Positions 10,226-23,599 of a stretch of 64,000 nucleotides of DNA are shown here, piece by piece. Position 1 is the first letter of the stretch, and the number at the start of each line of letters is the position of its first letter. The translations under genes and the position numbers were made by a program. The notes under the pieces are model-generated. The model did not search any database and was not told the DNA's origin. It saw nothing but the letters and a program-made list of their open reading frames with translations. Source of the DNA: Rhea pennata (taxonomy: Eukaryota; Chordata; Aves; Rheiformes; Rheidae); contig NC_084664.1 of NCBI RefSeq assembly GCF_028389875.1, positions 113,467,466 through 113,531,465 on the forward strand, read 5' to 3'.

Positions 10226-12512
10226 ATCTACAAGTTTATATATCTCCTTGGAGACCCTACAGAAAAAACACTCAAAATCAAGTTATGAAGAAAAAAAACA
10301 GTAAAACTCACATGAAATGTGGTGTACATCCTTATTTTTGTATCTGCATTGGAGGTCAGCCAGTATTAAAAATGACATATACTTACTCATGTTTCACTTT
10401 ATATCCTAATTGCATACACTTTTTTGTTAGAAGGTCTGGAAAAAAATACTTTTCTGTAGCAGTATTAGTATGAAGTACTATAAGCAGCAATCTTAGACTT
10501 TCGTATTGATCACATAACTTTAGTTGGAAACTAAAAAAGAAAGATAGGTTAATATTTATGAAGTGTTTTAAAGATGAAAGAACATTATATTTATATGTTT
10601 TATTGCATTTATGGCATTGTCATTTTAAGCTTACATCTGAATTTTTTTTTTTCGGTTGAACTGGATTCTGAACTAAGAAACTTTTTTGCACTGGATGTTT
10701 TCCTTCATTGTATTGAAAGTTTCACCCTTGAGGTGATGAAATCACCCTGAATGCCACATGGAGCGAATGCCATTCAGCAAGCAGTGATTTTCTAGTTAGA
10801 AAGACCAAGAAAGTAATTTGTGGCCTTTTACATCTTTAATGCAGGACAGAGTTTAGTCATTTTGGACAGAGATAGATTAGATCTGTCTGGGCGAGTAACC
10901 TGAGGGCAATTCATTAATTAGGGTGAACATGCAGCTGTGTATGGGTGAAATTAGGAAGAAAACAAATTTGTGAATGCATGACTGACAGCATCAACAACTC
11001 CTTCTCAATACTTGTGTTTATGCTGTCATAAAAGGGCAGTATTATTCCACAAACTGATAATAATTTAATATTGGAGATTCCAGAGGTCCATTGTAAGTAT
11101 GGGTGGATGAATTCCACACAACAGAAATCCTATTCCAAACTACATTTTTTCAGCTCCTCAAGGTTCATTTCAGATCTGTAGTGGATGGTGTTTTGGCCAA
11201 GACAAAAAATGTGGGTAATTGAGATACGAAACTAGGTATGGGAGTTGAATGGCCTTCCTCTTAGGTATCTGTACCTACAACCCAGGTAGTAGATGATAAG
11301 CAAAATAAAAGTGAGAGATTTCAGGAAAGGAAATAACTTGTATGAAATCAGTAAATATCTGTCACTACGTCTCAACTTGCAAATTTCTGATGAATAAGAG
11401 TGCTCAGTGAAATCCTATTTAACTAATGCAGCCAAAATAATGAATGTCATTATACCAGTCACCATTTTCCTGTTCTCCTGAGAAAACAATTTTTTTTTCA
11501 GACTACAGATTGAAGCAGCTGAAATCAGCTGTCCTTAAACATGACAGGAAAGGAAGAACGGTTGACAATGCAGTATACTCTCATTTAAAAGATTTTTCTC
11601 TATACACTGTGTCTCAATGATCAGACATATTATTTCCATTTGCAGTTAATTTCATTACTGACAGATGTAGAAGAGAGGGGAAAAGAAAACAGCTAAGCAA
11701 GCAAAATTCTCTGTTTAATGTGAGAACTGAGCATGTCAATATTTTTCTCTGCATGCTTTATAAATGAAGAGCTCTTGGTTTTCACATTTAGGCAACCTGG
11801 AATCTGCTCTGAAGTTTTAAAATATTAAAAAGAAAAAATGTTTGCGAATTGGATTTTCTACTGATCTTCTGTGCCTGGAAAGTTTAGTCAAGATGTATGA
11901 ATTAAAATAATGTAGCAAAGTCCTTAGATATCAGATGCAGCAACAGAAGCATTTTTCTTTGTAAGCAAAGAAAGGAGCTTTGATTGGAGCTACTGTATTA
12001 TGTTTCCATAAAGTGATTAGGAGTATCTCCAAGATACTTCCTCTGCCCCCCAACTCCTCTAACTTTCACTTCCCACAGCTCGCCAACCAAAAGTGTCAGC
12101 AATGAAGATGGATGAAGACAAACAGACCAGTTCATGGCCTCAGTGTCTCAAATCCATTCGTTAGCCACATTTGTCAGCTAAACTACTGATGGTGAGTTCC
12201 AGCCTATGCATCTGGTTATGGCTCTATTAAAATTGAGTCTATGCTTTCTATACCTAATTTAGTAGCTAGCAGTTTCTATACCTCACTAGACAGCAACACA
12301 GAAGAAGCTATATCATCTGTATATGGCTTTCCACAAATGGGATGGAAATACCATACCTGAATGTTTCTATACTGCTTTCGTTAGGAAAGGTCGGGATTCT
12401 GACCGCCAGTTCTAGGGATAATGCTTTTTGATATAGCAATACAAACTGAGCAACAGAGAGCTTGGTGAAGGTTTGTATAGTAAATAAACAGAATTTATTG
12501 CCGAGCTTGTTC

Positions 12513-12537
12513 TTTTTTTTTTTTTTTTTTTTTTTTT
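12513..12537 (+). repeat. Poly-T run, 25 bases
   Basis: An uninterrupted run of T is followed by six C. It is poly-A on the - strand and belongs to the set of six long T runs in the left part of the window. Confidence 0.9.
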
Positions 12538-14677
12538 CCCCCCTTTCAAAAGCAATACCTTTAGTGTGACTGTCCCAGATACAGGAAGATGTTTAAATAG
12601 GAAGGCTATATCTGACATTCTTAACAGCAGATTTTAGTTTCCTAGCTTCTGAGCATCCTGTTAACTCTTGGATCAGTAAAGCAGAACAAGAACTAAGTTA
12701 AAATTGTTATTTTACTATAAGAATTCTGGGCTCACACAATGGAGAAGCTCACCAAACAAACATCAGTTTTATGGTTCTTCCTACCTCTCCCCAAATTTTC
12801 ATTTCCCGTATCTCCCTAAGCCCCAAGGCAAATAGTGAGATTGGCAGTAACACTCAGAAGAAGCCAGAACAGAAGGGCAGAAGGCGATAGAGGTCAGGCT
12901 CAGGTATGTAGCTGGAGTTTGACTTTACACAACAGATCCTCTTCCCATGTCTAATGAAAGGCTAGTGGTATTAATTCTCTATCATAAGTCAGTCAGATCA
13001 AAAAGAGGCTTAGACTGTTTCCTGTGATTCCTGTGTCCTGAAAGAGACTTTTTTTTGAGAAATATAGACTTCTTTTGACTGTAATTAATTTAACGCTTGT
13101 AAATCACCTTTCATCTAGTACTATCCATGGTATTTTAGGAGTCCAATCCAAAACTGATTGTTGCCAAAGAAATGGTAAATGAATAGATACTCAGAAGTGT
13201 CCACCTCCCACTTGGGCATTAGAAAGAGGTACGCAGATTCTCAAGCACTCAGAACAGGGTGCTGAATTCATTTGAAAATTGGGACTCATGATGCAAAGGT
13301 AAATTTCTAATGTTTTTGAAAATCATTATCTTTTTTTAGAGGTGGGAAGCGCAATTCATTTGATAATTTATCTCTTAGTAAGTACATAAAAACTGAAATG
13401 TTCAATGACACATACAAGAAACAGCATGGCAGAAAAGCCAAATCATAATAAATTATTAGAGAACTAATTTGACATGGGCATGCACAGAAAACATGTGAGT
13501 CTCTTAAGCATCTGAACTGTCAGAAGCTAGCACTACTTTAAAGTTACCTGTTCTATATTATTTACAAAATAGAACCCTATAAAATATCACAACAGAGTCT
13601 GTTAATATTTGAATGGAAGCTATGCATAAAAAAGATGCAAAGGGTGATAAAACAGAAATGCCTAAAAGGAAATCAGGCACTATTAACAAATGAATTTTGT
13701 GAGTTTCTGACTAGGAAGGGCACAAAAGAATATTTAAGCAGGTTGTGCATATACTTACAGGAAAATAAATACTAACAAACTTTAAGATAGGAAACCAGTT
13801 ACTGAAATCCCTTAGATACTGTAGTTACTTTAGTATGGTTTGAAGGAACCTCAGGTTAGCAATTTTGAACATGTCAGAGTGATAAATAAAATTCTTGGCA
13901 GAATATAAAACTGTGATAGCTTAAAAGAGGAATTCCTTGAGGAAATCTGAGAGGCAGAACAGATGTTCCACTTATCACATAAAATGTGTTCAGCAAACTC
14001 ATGCATTCGCTGTTGTTTAATTGAAGATCAGTCCTTCCTCCATTTTCACAAGGTGAAGGAGATGCTTGTTTACCGATGGAAGACAGTTAATGGTTACTCC
14101 TTCCTTTTCAATAAATATTTCATTATATAATTACAAAAAGCGACAAATGAAACCTCCAAATACAAGCTAATAGGTCCAAAGCTTAATGGTTCTTTACAAA
14201 GCAAAGGACACATGACACTTTTTCCCCATATTTGCTTAGAAATGATTAAGTACCATGGTTCCAGGAAAAAAAAAATATCTTATTCTGGTAAATTACTTTT
14301 GTGAGATCAGAAAAAAAAATAGACTTATTTGCAGACATACGACAGTCTCTAAAGACAAGATATTTATTTTCAAGTAAATGTAAACAACAAGCTTGGAGTT
14401 TAGACAATTCCCAGTTCATTTCAACAAAAAAGGCCAGAGATGAGAGCGAAAAACAGGAAGACTCAGCCGACAGCAAGCAGCGGCTCACCTTGATTTGCAG
14501 CCGCAGAGATTTTAGGAACGAAGTTTTCAAAGCAGCTCTGCTTTCACCCCGGGGGTGGCAGCAGCATGGCCACAAGCAGCTTCTTTCTGCCCCTGCTTTT
14601 GTGGGGAACGGAGGGCTGTGATTCATGCCCACATCAGTGGGCAGGAAACACTGTAGCTCTGTTCTTGGCAGTTTTGA

Positions 14678-14679
<2 letters not shown>

Positions 14680-14710
<31 letters not shown>
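14680..14710 (+). repeat. Poly-T run, 31 bases
   Basis: The longest homopolymer in the window. The flanks (TTGATC before, AATAACATAT after) give no clear target-site duplication or retrogene body. Confidence 0.9.
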
Positions 14711-14714
<4 letters not shown>

Positions 14715-15359
14715 ACATATTTGCTGTTTCAGGCCAGAAGGCAGAATGCAGTTGTTCAGTTTCCCTTCTTCAGTTTCATTTAGTGAATGAGCCAAATATA
14801 GAACCAAATAAGTTACGATTTGGTCAAACTTCACCTTTTTGTTCAGCCAAATAAACAGATAAGGCCCTGGATTTTGTTGAAAGCCATCCAGGACAGCCAA
14901 ACTCTCTTCCCACAGGTCCTGGTACAACCCCAAATGCAAATTTGACACAACCAAAAAATTATCCAGGCAATACAGAGAAATGTGACGGGATTCATCCCTT
15001 ATAGCCTGAAGAATGCCTCATTTGACCTTAGTTTCCAGTTTTTCATGCAAAGACATGGGGAGGGCCATATATCTGAGTAAAACACAGACAATTTTGAGGC
15101 AAAGACGAGTGCTGTGCTGGCAAGTGTATTTGGGTAGCATGTTGCCCAGCCATTTCAAACCACTGCTCAGTCACCAAAACGTGACCCACCTGAGACAAAA
15201 CACGGCTACAAAAATATTTAGCCAACACATACATTTTTGAGCTTTCCTCATCCCGTGAGCCTTTGAACAAGCGTCACTCACGTTTTACAAAGTTAGATCG
15301 CCTCGTGGATCATTCTGCCCTGGAAAAGGCTGTGGTTCCTTTTGCGTGAAAATCCACCT
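14711..15359. other. Non-coding stretch, nothing recognised
   Basis: Overlapping 75-81 codon frames on both strands around 14.7-15.3 kb show no recognisable domain. No repeat was identified. Confidence 0.55.
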
Positions 15360-15600
15360 CTCTACCTTGCAATACAGAGGTAAAAGAGTGCGTTAGTCGT
15401 CGCTCAAGTTACTCTCAAGTGCCCTGGGTGAGCCTCCTGCGCTCGGATGTGCTCACGGCACGAAAGTGGAGGAGCACAGGTCAGTCGCAGATGCGAAAGC
15501 CATCCCCGCTCCGCGGCCCGCTCTTGTGTCTTGGGCCTGCCACCTGGCTGCCTGGTGGGCGCCCAAGCCCCTGATCCCGGCCAGAGTAGCCGCTCTCCTG
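15360..15600. promoter_or_regulatory. Small CpG-rich patch
   Basis: I count 16 CpG in about 240 bases, including CCGCGG and several TCG/ACG sites, in an otherwise CpG-poor region. An unrecognised + frame of 67 codons overlaps it. It is a candidate enhancer or weak promoter-like element. Confidence 0.35.
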
Positions 15601-16249
15601 AATTAACCAGACCAGCCCCACCAGGATCAATTCCTGCTAGTTTTAGCTAAGGGAAGTTGTAGTATGCCCTTGAGGTGGACGTTTCTGAGGGGTCCCTGCA
15701 CTGCTGCTTGAGCGGCACCAGTAGCACACCATGCTTCAGTTGAGGAGCACTGAGTTCGGTCTTCTCTCCTAAACTTTCAGCTTCACCAACTTAAGAAAAC
15801 AGTTAAGGAAAAAATGTAGTTATGAACATGCTGCCTTCCCTGGAAGGCTAGTTTCAAGCTCTTTTAACATTTGCAAGTCTTTCTGAACCATCTCTCTGAT
15901 TAAATTAACACTAAGGAGTCCCAAGGCCACAGTAAAAGTTGGAAGAAGCAGCAGAATCAAGGAAACTTCTCTGGTCCCTGTCGGTGTTTCCGCAATGGTT
16001 GAAGTCTGCTTAGACTGACCAACCTTTCTGGCACCAGCAGAACTGCACTAGTAGCACTGAGGCAACATATATCAACATCAGGCAACCAAAGAGTCTATTA
16101 CTGCCCCCAAGAGACTTACTGGCCCCAAGAAAAAAGGCTGCATTTGCACAAGGAATAGGGTTCAGGCTGTGACACACTATTCAATAAAATAGGAGTGTTG
16201 TTGACCAATCCGTCGAAAGAAGGTCAAGAAGAAATCATTTTAATTTTCA
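15601..16249. other. Non-coding stretch
   Basis: No gene or repeat was recognised. The latter part (from about 16.15 kb) may be an extension of the CR1 copy that is too diverged to align by eye. Confidence 0.5.
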
Positions 16250-16474
16250 GCAAAGATTAGCCAAGTTAGACATGGAGAACTTTTTAACTGGAAAGATAAT
16301 GAATCTCTGGACCAAGCTGCAGAGAAATGCTGAGGGACCACCTTCATTCAAGGCACTTAGGAATAATTTGACAAACATTTTTGCCAGCAGCCTAGATATA
16401 CTTGACCTTGCCACTGAAGCATTAGGCTTGATGATTTATTGAGGTCCTTAAGGCTGTAGAGTTCTATGATTTCC
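16250..16474 (+). mobile_element. Diverged CR1 LINE 3'-end fragment, sense
   Basis: Sense-oriented CR1 tail in the expected order: AAGTTAGACAT..GAGAACTTTTT, then TCTCTGGACCAAGCTGCAGAG (the CTGGAACAGGCTGCCCAG block), then a ..TTGATGATTTATTGAGGTCC block, ending GTAGAGTTCTATGATTTCC. It is clearly older than the 9.1-kb copy because every block carries substitutions and small indels. It encodes only remnants of the 3' end. Confidence 0.85.
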
Positions 16475-19400
16475 ATTTCTATTACTGCTAAAAGCAAGAT
16501 GTTTTTTCACAGCCAAAAACAATATCTTTTGCATAGCTCTTACGTAGAACACAAACATATGCCTACTTTGCTGCCTGCCCCCACTGGAAGTTCCCAAAAA
16601 AGTGAAATAAAAACATCTTTGGCTTCTCCCACTCCTAAAAGAAGGATTGTCTCTGATACCTTTGCATTAAAACACAATTGTGAAGAACAGAAAGTTCTCT
16701 CACCTTCAAAAATGAAAAAAGTCCCCAAAAATAAAAACCCATTTGAGAGGTTGACTTATTCTTCTATTTACACAAAGAAAAAAAGGAAGCAGAAATCATC
16801 TTTTCTGAAAGTGCTAATCCCGGTAGTATTGTAATAGCTGAAAAATATCTTCTTCAAGTTCTCTATGCAAATAATCTCTATCCACTTTTAGATAATGACA
16901 TTTGGGTAGAGAAGAATAGATTTCCTGTGGGAATGCTTTTATGTCACATGTGGTATTAGGTTCCTGAAAACAGCAATTGATCTGTGGGGGTCAAGCTATT
17001 AAAATCATGTTTAGTATTACCAGAAATTAGTCCCTCTATAGTCTCTTTCTCAGAGAAAATATCAATAACTGACTAGTTTCTTTTCTATAGGTACATAAGA
17101 CTATATTGCTGTTACTTTGCAGATTTTATATTTGGCATTTTTTCCTATTTTTCAGATTCACAATTTCATTGGTCTTAGTAGACATAAGCCCATAAAATGA
17201 AATTTAATCGAGATTTGTATAATCTATGTGGCCCCAGGCCCTCAGATTTGGCAGTTTTTATGCTACCTTAGCAATGGGTCTTTAGTGAGAAATGTGCTGT
17301 GCTCAACTACGCTGTGCTCATGTAATAGCTGTTCACTATGTGCTTGAAAGAAACAATCAGGTGTATTTAAATTTTAATGTAATTAAAGTGTGTAGGGAAC
17401 TGTCAATAGAAAATGGCAGCTGACAAAATCTAAGCTTTCCCTAGCTGAAGACAGAGTTTTGGTGAGAGGAATTTATTGCAGAAACAAGAACAGCAGAGAC
17501 AATAGTCCTCTGAGATATGAGTTTGAGACCTGCTCTGACTTTCTTGGAGCATTCTGGCATTTTCTTGTACAGACATTGATGAGTTGCACAAGACATTATA
17601 AATGGCATTATTTTCTGTATTTTCTTATGAAAACAGTTCTGCTTAGAATACTTGTGTGAAAATGTATACAGCCCGATGTTTGCGGTGTCTGTCTGCAAAG
17701 TGGCACACAGATTCAAGTCCCTTAGACTACAAGACCTAAGAGATAAGAGTTGCACAGAGCAGAGCTGAGGACATAAGAGCCATAAAAACTGCTGTACTAA
17801 CTCAGACCAAGAAGCATCAAATCTGCTTGACTACCTCCAACAGTAATATCAGTATCTTAGTAGTATAGTAATATTTATGTTTCATGAAATATTAATTTAT
17901 GCATGTATTAGTACCAAAGAAAGGGGAGTATTGTTATTCCATGTGATATTTGTCTTTGATATTTATCTTAACACCTCTATATAGCTGTATGGCACAGTGA
18001 CTAACTTGATATAGATTAGCAGAGCCTGTAGCAGCATAGAAAACTGAAGCAAGTTATCTTAAGCACAAGGAGATGTCTATATTACGGATTTTTGAGCTAG
18101 TATAGCAACATAGCTGCACACTTTCTTTCTTGCCTAGGATGAAGCTGGGCTTGCATTGAAGTAATCAAATACAGTTTGAACACTTAAATTAAATTGCACT
18201 TGTTATAATATCATTTTACATAGTGCACTATGTTTCTGTGGTCACTTTGCTGATATTATGGCCCTAGTATAAAATGCGTCATGTTGACAAGCAAGCCTAG
18301 CTTTCATATTTAAGTTCCAAGCAACGCTTTCTAGTGGAGCCATGAGCAAACACTTTTGATCTTTGATAAGGAGCTTTTTTTGCTCTCCTTTTAGGACTTT
18401 CTGGAAAAGACTAGGAAAGGGACAATTTCATTGTTAATGAAAAATGATACCCATTCTACAGGAATAGAGTCAGGAAAGAGGAATAAGAAAGAAAGTAGTT
18501 TGGACTGCCTGTTCCTGCCATTCCACCTGTGTTCAGCCTAATCTAGATAGTAATAGCAATGGCACAGAGCTGCACCCCAGTTATTACATCAGAGGCAATA
18601 TGTTGTGGCTACTTTATGCCATGAGTCTGCCACCGTAGAGCACTTAAAGGTGCTTCTGAGACACAGGAACACCCTTCCTGTATTTTACAAGGACTCCATG
18701 TCAGGCTCAGAATTGGTGTAAATTAAGTCAGCTGTCGGGTAGGTGAGAATAAAGGCTGAAAAAGCCTTTCAGACGTATTAGGCCATCCAATTCAGTGCTA
18801 GCGCTGGCTAAAGAGAAGACCGTGGCCAGCAGCCATATGGAATGAAACTAAAGAAGAGCCTCCAGGCCACAACCCATCCTCCACCAGAGCCCACAGTAGA
18901 AGCAACATTCCAGAAAAGCTGGATTTTCCTTTGTACCAGCCCATCTCTTATGTCAGCCATTCCCAGCTGTTTTAAGAACCGAGAGAGGCAAATGCAGCCG
19001 AGATTTAAACAGAAGTAGATTTACCTAGCCCCTTGGGCTGCACAAAGCTCCAACGAGATTAGAAGGACCAACCTGCATTTGTGCCTTTTCCCTATCTGCG
19101 CTCCAAGAGGAGATCTTGCCACAGATACACTTGCTCCCACAAGAGTAGTTTGCATTCAGTTACAGGAGGGCTGTTCTTTTCTGAGCCAGCCTATGCAGAG
19201 CTTTTATGGCTGTATACTGCTGCGCCAAGTATTAATTGTTCTAATTTTCAAGGAAGGGGACAAAACTCAGCTCTGGAAAATCAGTGAGAGCTGGTTAATA
19301 GAGCTTATTGGGAAAACAGTGTTTGAATAAGTAATTCACTTCCATTATTATTGACACATTTGCAAAATGGCATAATTTTCTCAGCAATTTCATTCAACAA

Positions 19401-22260
19401 AGGGAAATAAAAGGGTGAAAAGTTGTGAAAATGTTGCAAAATGCCTTTTTGCAACCTGTGGAAACATCAGTTTTTCAAAAGGATTGTTCATTTAATTTTA
19501 TATTTTACTATAAAATGGCCACACCTCAAAATGAAATATCCAGGCCAACCTGACATTAATCCTTTGTGAAATACCCTTCTGCATAGACTTTGTGAACTTA
19601 CTGGTATTGTTGCTAATGAGGACAAGTGTCCAGTCCTTTGCCAAATGGAATTTCCATTTTCTGCAGGACTCTATTAATAAACTGTGACTTCATGGGGACT
19701 GGAAGGTAATGATTTTTTTCACCACACACTTGCAAGAATCAGATTTCCTCACCATGGATAATAGCAGCTTGGGGACAAATGATTACTGCATGGTCTCATT
19801 ACCAGATTGCCTGGCCTGAGACACTTCTATTGAATGGCTTCTATAGCCAGATAATACACTGTTACCCATCTTCTAGGATTTACCTTTTGCTGCTGCTATT
19901 GTTCCCAACCCTCCTGTCATGGACACTCATTATTTCTCTACTCTCTCCCAGGTTTTTTAATAGTGTAGCATGGTACGGTGATAAATTTAGAATTTCACCC
20001 ATCCTTTTATTATTGTTACCTTGTCTTCCATCCCTCCTATCACAATCCACTTATTTTTCTCATTCATCTGTTCTGTCTTTTCTCATAGCTGATATGCTCT
20101 TTGAAGTAAGTACTGTCATTTTCCATATGTCTGAAGGGCACCTGCCATAGTAAAAAGGTCAGGCCAGCTGAGAAGTGCTGTAATGTAATTGTCTAATAAT
20201 TGTAATTATCATCAGACACGTTCCTACAATTAATTCTAAAACCATCTAAAACAACCTTGTCTTTCTGCCTGCCTATGGCGTTCCTACAATTATTCTTCTT
20301 GCTCTTCTTTACCCTTTTTTTATGCATTTTTTCTAAAGCAGATTTCTCTAAACAATTGGCTCTCAGTAGAATTCTCTCCCCTGTATTTATCGAGTACTAG
20401 TGCTGGGTAGCACTCTAATTCTAAGAATAGCCATAAGTGAGATTTGGGGAATTGGCTGAATGATGTCCATCTGCAGAAAGGGAACACCACATAAAATAAA
20501 TATCTTACTGAAGTCAAATATGAATGCACACTCATTTGTTGTGCTTCACCTCATTTCCCATGCTCTGCGGCATACTGCGTCAATGCTCCATGCTGGAGAG
20601 AGAAGGCTGCAAGCAAACACACACAGTGTTAGTAAGGCCATAGCCTCATCTAAGAAACATCTGACTACATACAAGCTGCAGCAGATTTCATAGGTCCTCC
20701 CTAGATAGAAGGTTGACAATATCCCATATGCTGCTTAAAACCTCTAAAGCTCATTTATGCCCAACTCCGCTAGTCTGCCCTAGTTCAAAAATACCCTTCA
20801 GACAGATGGGTAACTTTCATTTCACTTATTCCTGACAGTGAAAATACACCTTCACTTGGGAGGCAGTGAAAGCCTGTCTGCTATCCTTCACAGTCTTAGC
20901 AGAAGAAAGACTGCACATTGCACAGCCAGGTATCTGCACAGTGTGTTTTTGCTTTTTGACCACAAGATGTCTCCTGCAAACCATGGAAATAGCAGAGGAC
21001 TGTACAATAAATGTAGTATTTTGGGAACATAGATATGTGCACACAAGTGTAGCGCTGGTTTGTCTTACAGCCGCTTAATAAGAGAGCGATCCAAAGTCAT
21101 CTCTCTTGTTCCAACAATTCCAACAATACACTATTTGGAGCATAGAAAGGATTTTTTTCATTTTATTTTAACTCTCTTAGTAGTTTCCTACAAAAGTTAC
21201 AAAGATTTCAGTCACGATGAAGTAGTGAATAAGGCGTGGTAAAAAGAAGGCTTCTTACATTAAGCAGCTTCCAGTAAACTGTGTGGGAGGAGCTTCCCAA
21301 TGAATGTCCCTTCTCCCACCTAGTAAGCAATGGCTAACTTTGAAAAACAGGGAATATCCATTTACACTAATCTTTGGAGGGAGAGACTAGTTGAAACAAG
21401 CTATAAGCATTTACGGAGAACGTTTATAACCACACAGCAAGCAATAAAAGACCAAACCCAGGAACTTCCTTGAACCGTAAGATTGCTGCAATAGAGAGAA
21501 GCTTCAAGAACTGGTCTGAAGTAATCTGTGAGAACATAGGGAGTATTTAGCTTTTCTTTCAGCAGAGTATTTTTAAGCTTGGCCGGTACCAGTTATTGTC
21601 TCCATCCATACTGGAATGGCTGTGTGGCTAGACTGTATTCATTGTTTCCTCTTACATACAATGAGGCCTTTAGCATGTAGCCAACATTTTAGTTAATGTA
21701 GTTGTTCATCCGTATTCTAACATCGCATTAAAGAACTGACTTGTCCTCAGACTGTTCTATTTCCAGTGTAGGTTCTCCTTTTGGAAATGGGATTTATTGT
21801 AACTTGTAATGTGACTGAATAGTCCATTTTGAAATTAGATCTAGTCTGCGTGCTTAAGAATATTTGTTTCTGCAGCCTTTCATTAAAAAGACTATAAAAA
21901 AAACTCATCTTTGAAAACTTAGCAAGTTTTAGTTAAAAAATAAATATATTTTACTTACTGATCTTTTTTCAGTTTGAGATTTGGGGGATTTTTAAAAGAA
22001 ACTGGGCAAATTAGAGGCATATATTCCTGAAACAGGCTTTCCACCTGAAATCAGCATCAGGGAGGTTGTCATGGTAATTCCTCAAAGAGCAAGTGCTGAG
22101 GGGAAGGAGCCTTAAAGAATAAGGAGCTCTTTGGGAATGGTGACCTGGAATGTAGCTCTCAAAGGCTGTACTTGAAACTAGAGCCACAGAGAGCGGTATA
22201 GATTGTTCCCTTCCCTTCACAAGCCCTGTCCTCTCAAATTGTTAGACCACTTATCCCAGC
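16475..22260. other. AT-rich non-coding stretch
   Basis: Nearly 6 kb without a recognisable gene. Frames of 104-123 codons occur (16466-16834 +, 17441-17755 -, 19779-20150 +) but are low-complexity Lys- or Leu/Ser-rich translations of A/T- or pyrimidine-rich DNA and match nothing known to me. A short repeated word (GTTCCTACAATTA) recurs at about 20219 and 20280. Confidence 0.55.
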
Positions 22261-22298
22261 AATGTTTCTACTTAACCCAAATATAAAGATACCTAAGG

Positions 22299-22321
22299 CT
22301 CCCCCTCTCCCCCCCCCCCCC
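22299..22321 (+). repeat. C-rich tract with 13-base poly-C
   Basis: A pyrimidine tract ends in 13 consecutive C (22309-22321). It is poly-G on the - strand and is a likely sequencing and assembly trouble spot. Confidence 0.9.
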
Positions 22322-22513
22322 TGTCTGTTGTGCATTTATCTGCTGTTTAGCTCTACAGGACAAACATGTGATGAAGGCAAAATTTTGAAGGCAATATTGA
22401 ACGCAAAAGTGCCTGTATCGCAGCAGGGAGGAGAGGGGGGTAACTTCACCTCACTATTTTCCAAGCTACATTCCTTGTTATAAAGTGTATATGTTCGCTT
22501 CAACAGCATGTAC

Positions 22514-22567
22514 CCTCATGAGCAGCTCCACTGAGGTCAGTGAGACTCCTTTATAAGCTGTAAGGTT
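22514..22567. repeat. Short palindromic element, GAAGTCAA family
   Basis: CATGAGCAGCTCCACTGAGG followed by TCAGTGAGACTCC..AAGCTGTAAGG resembles the dispersed amniote palindrome with CATGAGTAGTCCCATTGAAG and its inverted arm. The copy is diverged. The assignment rests on remembered repeats and on the related copies elsewhere in this window. Confidence 0.4.
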
Positions 22568-23105
22568 TGACTTTAGTTGAATATAAGCAGTTACCCAAAA
22601 AAGGCAAATGAAAAAGCCTACTGGCTTTTGAACAAATGGTTTACATGAAATCTAAAGATACCACGGGCTGTTTTGAGGCATAACACATGAGTTGGTTTGT
22701 GGTCTTCAAGTGAAATTGAATATATACCTCCAAAGTGAACTATTAAATATTATAATATGAAAGAATTGCCCAAAGCACTTTTGTAAATTTCTATCCTTGA
22801 AGTATTGATTCAGCAGCTTTGAAGGGCTACTAGGATTTTCTATAAATATCAAACCAAGTTAACTACCAAATATATTGTATGATGAGCACCATAATTATTG
22901 CATTTCTCCATGCACTGTGCATTATGCAATTTATTATTTATGTATGATACTTCTTATTGATGATGAATTATTGTTAAAAGAAAAGATAGCTCAGAATGCT
23001 TAGAAAAAAATGGGTGAGTGTGTTTTAATTTCCAATTAATTGTGGAAAATGTATGCATATATTGATGATTACTACTATCTGAGTTCTATGATGGTAGCTA
23101 CAGAA
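22568..23105. other. AT-rich non-coding stretch
   Basis: No gene and no repeat was recognised. Confidence 0.6.
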
Positions 23106-23106
23106 C

Positions 23107-23213
23107 TTCATTAGAATTTAATTGAGTAGCCACCACTGGTTTTGCTAAAACTAAATTGGTAAATTCATTAGAATTTAAATGAGTTGTCACCACTTTTTTT
23201 GCTAGAACTGGTA
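23107..23213 (+). repeat. 57-bp tandem duplication
   Basis: A segment beginning TTCATTAGAATTTAA at 23107 recurs at 23164, a period of 57. The shared order is TTCATTAGAATTTAA, GAGT, CACCAC, TTTTGCTA, AACT and GGTA. The two copies differ by several substitutions and small indels, so the duplication is not recent. Confidence 0.8.
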
Positions 23214-23305
23214 GCTAGGCTTTGCACTGAAGTATTCTGATTTTCTGAAACTTTCTGGCAGTGATGGCTCAATCCCTCGATTTTCTTAGACCTCGTACAA
23301 TTAAA

Positions 23306-23343
23306 CATACATATATATGTCTGTGTATGTGTATTTGCGCATG

Positions 23344-23381
<38 letters not shown>

Positions 23382-23425
23382 CACATATACACACACACAA
23401 ACATATATATACACATACATGTGCA
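23306..23425 (+). repeat. Compound AT / GT / AC microsatellite
   Basis: The tract starts with TGTGTATGTG-type repeats, has a pure (TA)n core around 23350-23374, and continues with alternating ACACAC and ATATAT segments. Alternating purine-pyrimidine sequence of this kind can adopt cruciform or Z-like structure and is likely polymorphic. Confidence 0.92.
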
Positions 23426-23599
23426 CGTCCTATATGGGATGCTAAGAATGCTGGTTAATGCTTGCTCTGCACACTTTTATATAGGTACAAGTGTGTTTGG
23501 TTTTCCTAGTGCTCTTAGCCAGAATATCTGAAATCTGATTAAAACCTTAGAACACTTAAATATTTTTTATTGGGGTACTATCAAATATTATGTTCACTC

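Larger units (their letters stand above)
9821..14400. other. AT-rich non-coding stretch
   Basis: About 4.5 kb without a recognisable gene. It holds the 9-base tandem repeat at 10183 and the poly-T run at 12513. Open frames are all under about 70 codons, apart from the two overlapping opposite-strand frames around 14250-14630, neither of which I recognise. Confidence 0.6.

Noticed and set aside
14246..14632. Overlapping 128-codon (-) and 106-codon (+) frames
   Set aside because: They are mutually antisense, with no domain or splice context; consistent with chance.
18650..18740. Possible further dispersed amniote repeat (ATTGGTGTAAATTAAGTCAGC)
   Set aside because: Only one short block resembles a remembered repeat; not enough to call a copy.
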